The notes under the pieces are model-generated. The model made no database searches. It saw nothing but the letters and a program-made list of their open reading frames with translations, and was not told the origin of the DNA. Shown here piece by piece: positions 59,788 to 64,000 of a stretch of 64,000 nucleotides of DNA. Source of the stretch: Nitrospirota bacterium (GTDB taxonomy: Bacteria; Nitrospinota_A; UBA7883); contig JAJRZK010000002.1 in the NCBI GenBank assembly GCA_024275315.1, positions 36,801-100,800 of the forward strand, in the 5' to 3' direction. Position 1 is the first letter of the stretch. Each line of letters begins with the position of its first letter. Position numbers and translations under genes: made by a program.

Positions 59788-61247
59788 TGTCTCTTAAGAC
59801 CAAAGCAGTAACCGGAATCAAATGGTCATCCATTTCCAGATTTACGCGACAGGGTTTGATGATACTGACGACCATCATCATGGCGCGGCTATTGACCCCC
59901 TCTGATTTTGGATTGCTGGGGATGGCGATGGTGATCATAGGATTCGGAGCGCTGTTCAGGGAGTTGGGCGCCGAGGGCGCCCTTATACAATGCAAGGACA
60001 CACCGGAAAAGCTTTTATCCAGCGTGTTCTGGCTTAACGTTTTGCTTGGTGTCGCCACCATGGCGCTCGTGTACGCTTCGGCTCCTCTTGCGGCATATTT
60101 TTATCATGAGCCAAAAGTGTCTCAGGTAATCAAAGCGCTTTCGCTGGTTTTTGTCATATCAGGATCAAGCGCCGTCCACGCGGCGATTCTCACCCGAAAC
60201 ATGGAGTTCAAACAGTTGGCCGCGTTGGAGATTGTTTCGGCGCTGGCCGGAGCCTCTGTCGGGATTGTTTGCGCGTTTTACGGGCAGGGGGTATGGAGCC
60301 TTGTATATCAATCCATCACAGCCGCAGCGGTTTCCTCGATATCGCTCTGGATGGCGAGCCGATGGAGGCCGGTGTTTTTTTTCGACCGCAACGAATTGAA
60401 AACAGTGTGGGGTTATACCTTGAATCTGTCCGGATACACGTTGTTCAACTATTTCGCCAGAAACGCGGACAACTTCCTGATCGGCCGGTATTGCGGCCCG
60501 GGAAATCTTGGATATTATTCGGTGGCGTACCAGATCATGTTTTATCCTCTGCAAACCATCTCCGCGGTTTTCGGAAGGGTGATGTTCCCCGTGCTTTCAA
60601 AACTGCAGGACAACAACACAGGTTTTAAAAACGCGTACATCAAAATGGTAAGCGTGATAGCCATGTTCACTTTCCCGATAATGTTTGGCATGCTGGCGGT
60701 CGCCGACCCTCTTGTCACGCTACTGCTTGGGGCGAAATGGGAGCCTGCGATATGGCTGATACTTGTTCTGGCGCCGGTAGGGCTGGTCCAATCGATCGGG
60801 ACCACCGTCGGTGTCATCTACAAAGCCAAAGGCAGAACCGGGCTGATGTTTAAATGGGGCGTTTTCGCCGGTATGCTTATTATCTTATCGTTCGCCATAG
60901 GATTGCAATGGGGGGTGCGGGGCGTGGCGGTTTGCTACGCGCTGGTTTCCCTGGCGCTGGCATACCCTAATTTCGCCATACCCTTCAGGCTGATCGATAT
61001 GAAGGTCGGAGATTTGTCCGAGGCGCTCTGGCGACCTCTTGTGTGCGGCGTGGGGATGTTCATGACAGTTACAGGTTTAAAATATCTTGTTTTCCCGGGC
61101 TGGTCGAGCGTTACCGTGGTATCGACACTTGTCCCTGTCGGCGTGGTGGTTTATACCGGGTTGAGCTATTTGCTCAACCGGGAAAGCATGCGGGAAATTA
61201 TTGTAGAGCTAGCGATAAACCGAAGCGATGATAAAAGTCCTCCATAG
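59787..61247 (+). CDS. Polysaccharide flippase (MOP/Wzx-like, RfbX family)
   Basis: A 486-residue polytopic protein with about 12-14 transmembrane helices, beginning KTKAVTGIKWSSISRFTRQGLMILTTIIMARLLTPSDFGLLGMAMVI, which is the signature of lipopolysaccharide flippases of the WzxC type. GYTLFNYFARNADNFLIGRYCG and VIYKAKGRTGLMFKWGVFAG follow. It should move lipid-linked glycan across the inner membrane. ATG at 59787 overlaps the methyltransferase stop, and the gene overlaps the next by 20 nt. Confidence 0.92.
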   Translation: MSLKTKAVTGIKWSSISRFTRQGLMILTTIIMARLLTPSDFGLLGMAMVIIGFGALFRELGAEGALIQCKDTPEKLLSSVFWLNVLLGVATMALVYASAPLAAYFYHEPKVSQVIKALSLVFVISGSSAVHAAILTRNMEFKQLAALEIVSALAGASVGIVCAFYGQGVWSLVYQSITAAAVSSISLWMASRWRPVFFFDRNELKTVWGYTLNLSGYTLFNYFARNADNFLIGRYCGPGNLGYYSVAYQIMFYPLQTISAVFGRVMFPVLSKLQDNNTGFKNAYIKMVSVIAMFTFPIMFGMLAVADPLVTLLLGAKWEPAIWLILVLAPVGLVQSIGTTVGVIYKAKGRTGLMFKWGVFAGMLIILSFAIGLQWGVRGVAVCYALVSLALAYPNFAIPFRLIDMKVGDLSEALWRPLVCGVGMFMTVTGLKYLVFPGWSSVTVVSTLVPVGVVVYTGLSYLLNRESMREIIVELAINRSDDKSPP

Positions 61248-62403
61248 CGCCACAAACTGGCTTGCGCAGACTCAGACATGGATGTACAACCAGGTCCGGT
61301 TTCTGCCCGCCGAAGTTGAAAATCATATTTTGTGCGCATCCACTGCAAACCTGGACCAGTTCGGGCTGGACAATATCCACACGCTTCACAAACCATCGGC
61401 TGGCGTCCGCTGGTCGCTTGGCCTGTGCGGTCTGTTCGGGCTCCGGGAACGCGCCGAGCGCGCCCGCTGGACTAGGGCGTTGATCCGGGTTTCACAAATG
61501 GCCGGAACGGATATCCTTCATTCGCATTTCGCCACACAAGGGCTGACCGATATGAAAGCGGCCAAGCGCTCCGGCATGAAACACGTTGTCACGTTTTATG
61601 GATTCGACGCCTGCCGCTGGCCAAAAGTAAGCGAGGAAAGGCGGAAACTGTATTCCTCCCTTTTCGAAAGCGCAGACCTGTTCGTTTGTGAAGGGCGACA
61701 TATGGCGACCACGGTGGAGGGGCTGGGCTGTCCGGCGGATAAAATAGCCGTTTACCACCTGGGGGTGGATGTGGACGCGATAGAATATTCGCCAAGAATA
61801 TGGAAACCGGCGGAACCGTTGAAAATATTGATAGCCGCTTCTTTCAGGGAGAAAAAGGGAATCCCCTACGCGCTAGAGGCTTTGGGATTGTTGCGCTCAA
61901 AAACGCCATTGCATATAACGATAATTGGCAACGAAACCGCTGATGAATCAAGCTCGGATGAAAAACGCAAAATCTTAGAAACAATCGACAGGCAGGGACT
62001 GCGACCGTTCACTTCCCTACTCGGGTTTCAACATCATGATGTTCTTTTCCGCGAAGCGTACAGCAACCATATTTTTCTGGCGCCCAGCGTCACCGCCGGG
62101 GATGGAGACGCGGAAGGGGGAGCGCCTGTGTCAATTATCGAAATGGCGGCCACTGGCATGCCGGTCGTAAGCTCCAGGCATTGCGACATCCCCAGCGTGA
62201 TTATTGACGGCGAAACCGGATTGCTCGCCGACGAGAGGGACGCGGAGGGACTATACGAACATCTTTTGTGGCTGACACGCAATCAGGAGCGATGGGGGGA
62301 TATGACCCTGGCCGCGCGCAGGCATGTGGAGCGAGAGTATAACGCTGTCCGCCAGGGGGCTTTGTTGATGGAAATTTATAAAAACATCCTGGAAAACACC
62401 TGA
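61228..62403 (+). CDS. GT4 family glycosyltransferase (colanic acid type)
   Basis: A 391-residue GT-B enzyme. N-terminal domain with TQTWMYNQVRFLPAEVENHILCAS and DILHSHFATQGLTDMKAAKRSGMKHVVTFYGFDACRW; C-terminal donor domain with AVYHLGVDVDAIEYSPR, KILIAASFREKKGIPYALEALGLL and FLAPSVTAGDGDAEGGAPVSIIEMAATGMPVVSSRHCDIPSVI (E-x7-E region). It resembles WcaL-like enzymes. Sugar donor unknown. Confidence 0.9.
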   Translation: MIKVLHSATNWLAQTQTWMYNQVRFLPAEVENHILCASTANLDQFGLDNIHTLHKPSAGVRWSLGLCGLFGLRERAERARWTRALIRVSQMAGTDILHSHFATQGLTDMKAAKRSGMKHVVTFYGFDACRWPKVSEERRKLYSSLFESADLFVCEGRHMATTVEGLGCPADKIAVYHLGVDVDAIEYSPRIWKPAEPLKILIAASFREKKGIPYALEALGLLRSKTPLHITIIGNETADESSSDEKRKILETIDRQGLRPFTSLLGFQHHDVLFREAYSNHIFLAPSVTAGDGDAEGGAPVSIIEMAATGMPVVSSRHCDIPSVIIDGETGLLADERDAEGLYEHLLWLTRNQERWGDMTLAARRHVEREYNAVRQGALLMEIYKNILENT

Positions 62404-62451
62404 CAACCGGAGCCAGGCTTTTACCGTTCCAGGAACCATTCAGGACAGACC

Positions 62452-63642
62452 ATGATGTCGAACGTGAAACCGGGTGTTTTGATATACCGCGACGTATTGC
62501 TACCCCCGTCTGAAACATTTATAAAGTGGCAAAGCTCGAGCCTGACCCGTTTCGAGCCTTATTACGCCGGATTATCGGCAGACAAAGGCCTGGAGCTGCC
62601 CGACGAAAAATTGTTTACTGTAGATGAGGGCGGGAACTTTTGTCTGGGCGCCATTAAAAAGCTGGTTTTCAAATATTGTGGTGTCGATTTTGGGCTTTCC
62701 TCAAGAATCGCCCGTGTGGAGCCAAAGCTTATCCACGCCCACTTTGGAACCGGCGGCGTGACGGCCCTTCCCCTGGCCAGAAAGCTGAATATACCCCTTG
62801 TGGTCACCTTTCACGGTTTCGACGCCACGGTTTCCGAAGACCGCGCCCGATTAAGGTATATGGGCGGGAACGTACATTCGATTCTCAATTTTCTGTCTTT
62901 CAGGTTATACATAAAAAAAAGGCGGCTTCTAATGGAAGAAGCGGCCCTGACGCTGGCTGTGTCAGACTTTATAAAAGGGAAATTGATAGAGCGGGGATTC
63001 CCTGAAAACAAGATCATCCGGCATTATATCGGCGTAGACACACATCGATTCGCCCCCGATCCATCAATCAGGCGGTTGCCAGTGGTATTGTTTGTTGGCA
63101 GAATGGTGGAGGTCAAGGGGTTGGAGCATCTTATACAGGCGATGAAGCTGGTGCAAGGTGATCATCCTTATATAGAGCTTGTAGCAATCGGCGACGGTCC
63201 TTTGCGGGCGTCTCTGGAATCGATGGCGGGCCGTATCCTGAAAAAATACAGGTTTCTTGGAACTCAACCACAGGAAAACGTCATTGACTGGATGAGAAAA
63301 GCGCGAGTGCTTGCCGCGCCCGGCGTGACAGCGTCAAACGGAGCGACCGAGGGTTTTGGTCTTGTGACATGCGAAGCCTTGGCGATGGAGACACCGGTCG
63401 CAGGTTTCAGGAGCGGCGGCATACCAGAAGCTGTGTCACATGGTAAAACAGGACTGCTGGCCACGGAAGGGAATACGGAGGAACTGGCGAACAATATAAT
63501 CAGGCTTTTCGACGATGAGACTATGTGGAAAAGTTTTGGAGCGAATGGCCGGGAGCGGGCGCTGGATAAATTCGACTTGAAAAAGCAGACGGCTGAACTT
63601 GAAGAGCTGTACATCAGTGTCGTGGAAAAAAGCCATGAGTAA
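62452..63642 (+). CDS. GT4 family glycosyltransferase (colanic acid type)
   Basis: A 396-residue GT-B enzyme related to the preceding one. PKLIHAHFGTGGVTALPLARKLNIPLVVTFHGFDATV, IRHYIGVDTHRFAPDPSIRRLPVVLFVGRMVEVKGLEHLIQAM and APGVTASNGATEGFGLVTCEALAMETPVAGFRSGGIPEAVSHGKTGLL are classical GT4 motifs. The two neighbours probably arose by an old duplication and add successive sugars (inference). Confidence 0.92.
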   Translation: MMSNVKPGVLIYRDVLLPPSETFIKWQSSSLTRFEPYYAGLSADKGLELPDEKLFTVDEGGNFCLGAIKKLVFKYCGVDFGLSSRIARVEPKLIHAHFGTGGVTALPLARKLNIPLVVTFHGFDATVSEDRARLRYMGGNVHSILNFLSFRLYIKKRRLLMEEAALTLAVSDFIKGKLIERGFPENKIIRHYIGVDTHRFAPDPSIRRLPVVLFVGRMVEVKGLEHLIQAMKLVQGDHPYIELVAIGDGPLRASLESMAGRILKKYRFLGTQPQENVIDWMRKARVLAAPGVTASNGATEGFGLVTCEALAMETPVAGFRSGGIPEAVSHGKTGLLATEGNTEELANNIIRLFDDETMWKSFGANGRERALDKFDLKKQTAELEELYISVVEKSHE

Positions 63643-63720
63643 TGAAATTGGCAAGCCGGAACACTCGACAGCTTGCGCCACATTCCGATCCGCCATTTGC
63701 AAAAAATGCGCGTTCCCGCA

Positions 63721-64000
63721 ATGACAAGAATAGCGATCTGTGTCGCCACATGTAAACGCCCCAAAAGCCTTGCGCGTCTTCTGGAAAGTCTTGGTAAGCT
63801 TCGATTCGAAAGGAGCCGTGATGTAGATGCGCGGATAGTGGTGGTTGACAACGACGCCGAAGGTTCGGCCCGGGAAGTGGTGGCCGGGCTGGCTGAAAAA
63901 TCGCCGTGGCCGATCGAGTATGACGTGGAGCCTGTGCGCGGCATTCCCTTCGCCCGCAACAGGTCTGTGCGCATGGCGGGGGATGTGGATTTTGTCGCGT
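63721..64000 (+). CDS. GT2 family glycosyltransferase, N-terminal fragment
   Basis: A frame from ATG 63721 runs off the window end (93 codons visible). It begins TRIAICVATCKRPKSLARLLESL, with VVVDNDAEGSAREVV and VRGIPFARNRSVRMA, the donor-binding half of a GT2 domain. An ATG at 63706 in the same frame is an alternative start. Confidence 0.8.
   Translation, partial: MTRIAICVATCKRPKSLARLLESLGKLRFERSRDVDARIVVVDNDAEGSAREVVAGLAEKSPWPIEYDVEPVRGIPFARNRSVRMAGDVDFVA

Noticed and set aside
1..64000. CRISPR array, prophage or complete insertion sequence
   Set aside because: No regularly spaced direct repeats with unique spacers, no cas, phage structural or transposase genes seen.

Overview
The window comes from the chromosome of a Gram-negative bacterium of roughly 50% GC. 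It carries a complete division and cell-wall (dcw) cluster with a meso-diaminopimelate type MurE, a lipoprotein, two tandem DUF507 genes, a GH57/DUF4912 pair, an A-adding type tRNA nucleotidyltransferase (DHH + CBS + nucleotidyltransferase) and a selenocysteine tRNA. This mix fits the Desulfobacterota / Nitrospirota / Nitrospinota part of the tree. The genus cannot be fixed from sequence alone. Protein functions are assigned from recognisable motifs; no database search was run.

Layout. 1-6.5 kb: the 5' end of a class V aminotransferase-like gene, a PHP-domain phosphoesterase, two DUF507 genes, a lysine/alanine-rich histone H1-like gene with a nested internal start, an SRPBCC protein, malic enzyme and trpC. 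6.5-19.2 kb, mostly minus strand: CBS protein, GH57 glucan enzyme with its DUF4912 partner, maf-coaE, a decayed receiver-GGDEF gene, a small winged-helix protein, a response regulator with a long acidic linker, tRNA-Sec (plus strand), mutS2, a PLP decarboxylase of the exosortase-associated type, and a DUF484 protein. 19.2-37.0 kb: ftsZ, ftsA, ftsQ, ddl, murB, murC, murG, ftsW, murD, mraY, murF, murE, ftsI, ftsL, rsmH and mraZ, read right to left as one tightly overlapping operon. A strong promoter and four 10-bp-phased MraZ boxes precede mraZ.

37.4-39.5 kb: a winged-helix/TPR gene and then a ~950-bp non-coding stretch. It holds DnaA-box-like 9-mers (two perfect TTATCCACA), direct and inverted repeats and hairpins, and is flanked by divergent genes, one of them a XerC/D recombinase. 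I read it as a candidate replication origin. 39.5-52.4 kb: xerC/D, an orphan Phd-like protein, argB, a CsgG/PrcB-like lipoprotein, pgsA, an M23 peptidase, a NYN protein, an ATP-grasp enzyme, the A-adding tRNA nucleotidyltransferase, a DinG-type helicase and a DAHP synthase.

53-64 kb, all plus strand: a surface-glycan cluster with a TMTC-like glycosyltransferase broken by one in-frame TAA, two GT2 enzymes, a DegT-type aminotransferase, a left-handed beta-helix acyltransferase, a methyltransferase, a flippase, two GT4 enzymes and a GT2 gene cut by the window edge. Together these could make, modify and export a polysaccharide containing amino and acyl sugars.

Most notable observations: the candidate origin, the MraZ operator, a 9-codon leader ORF coupled to rsmH, the nested 13-hexapeptide H1-like ORF, the nonsense-split TMTC gene, the receiver-GGDEF remnant and the isolated tRNA-Sec gene.
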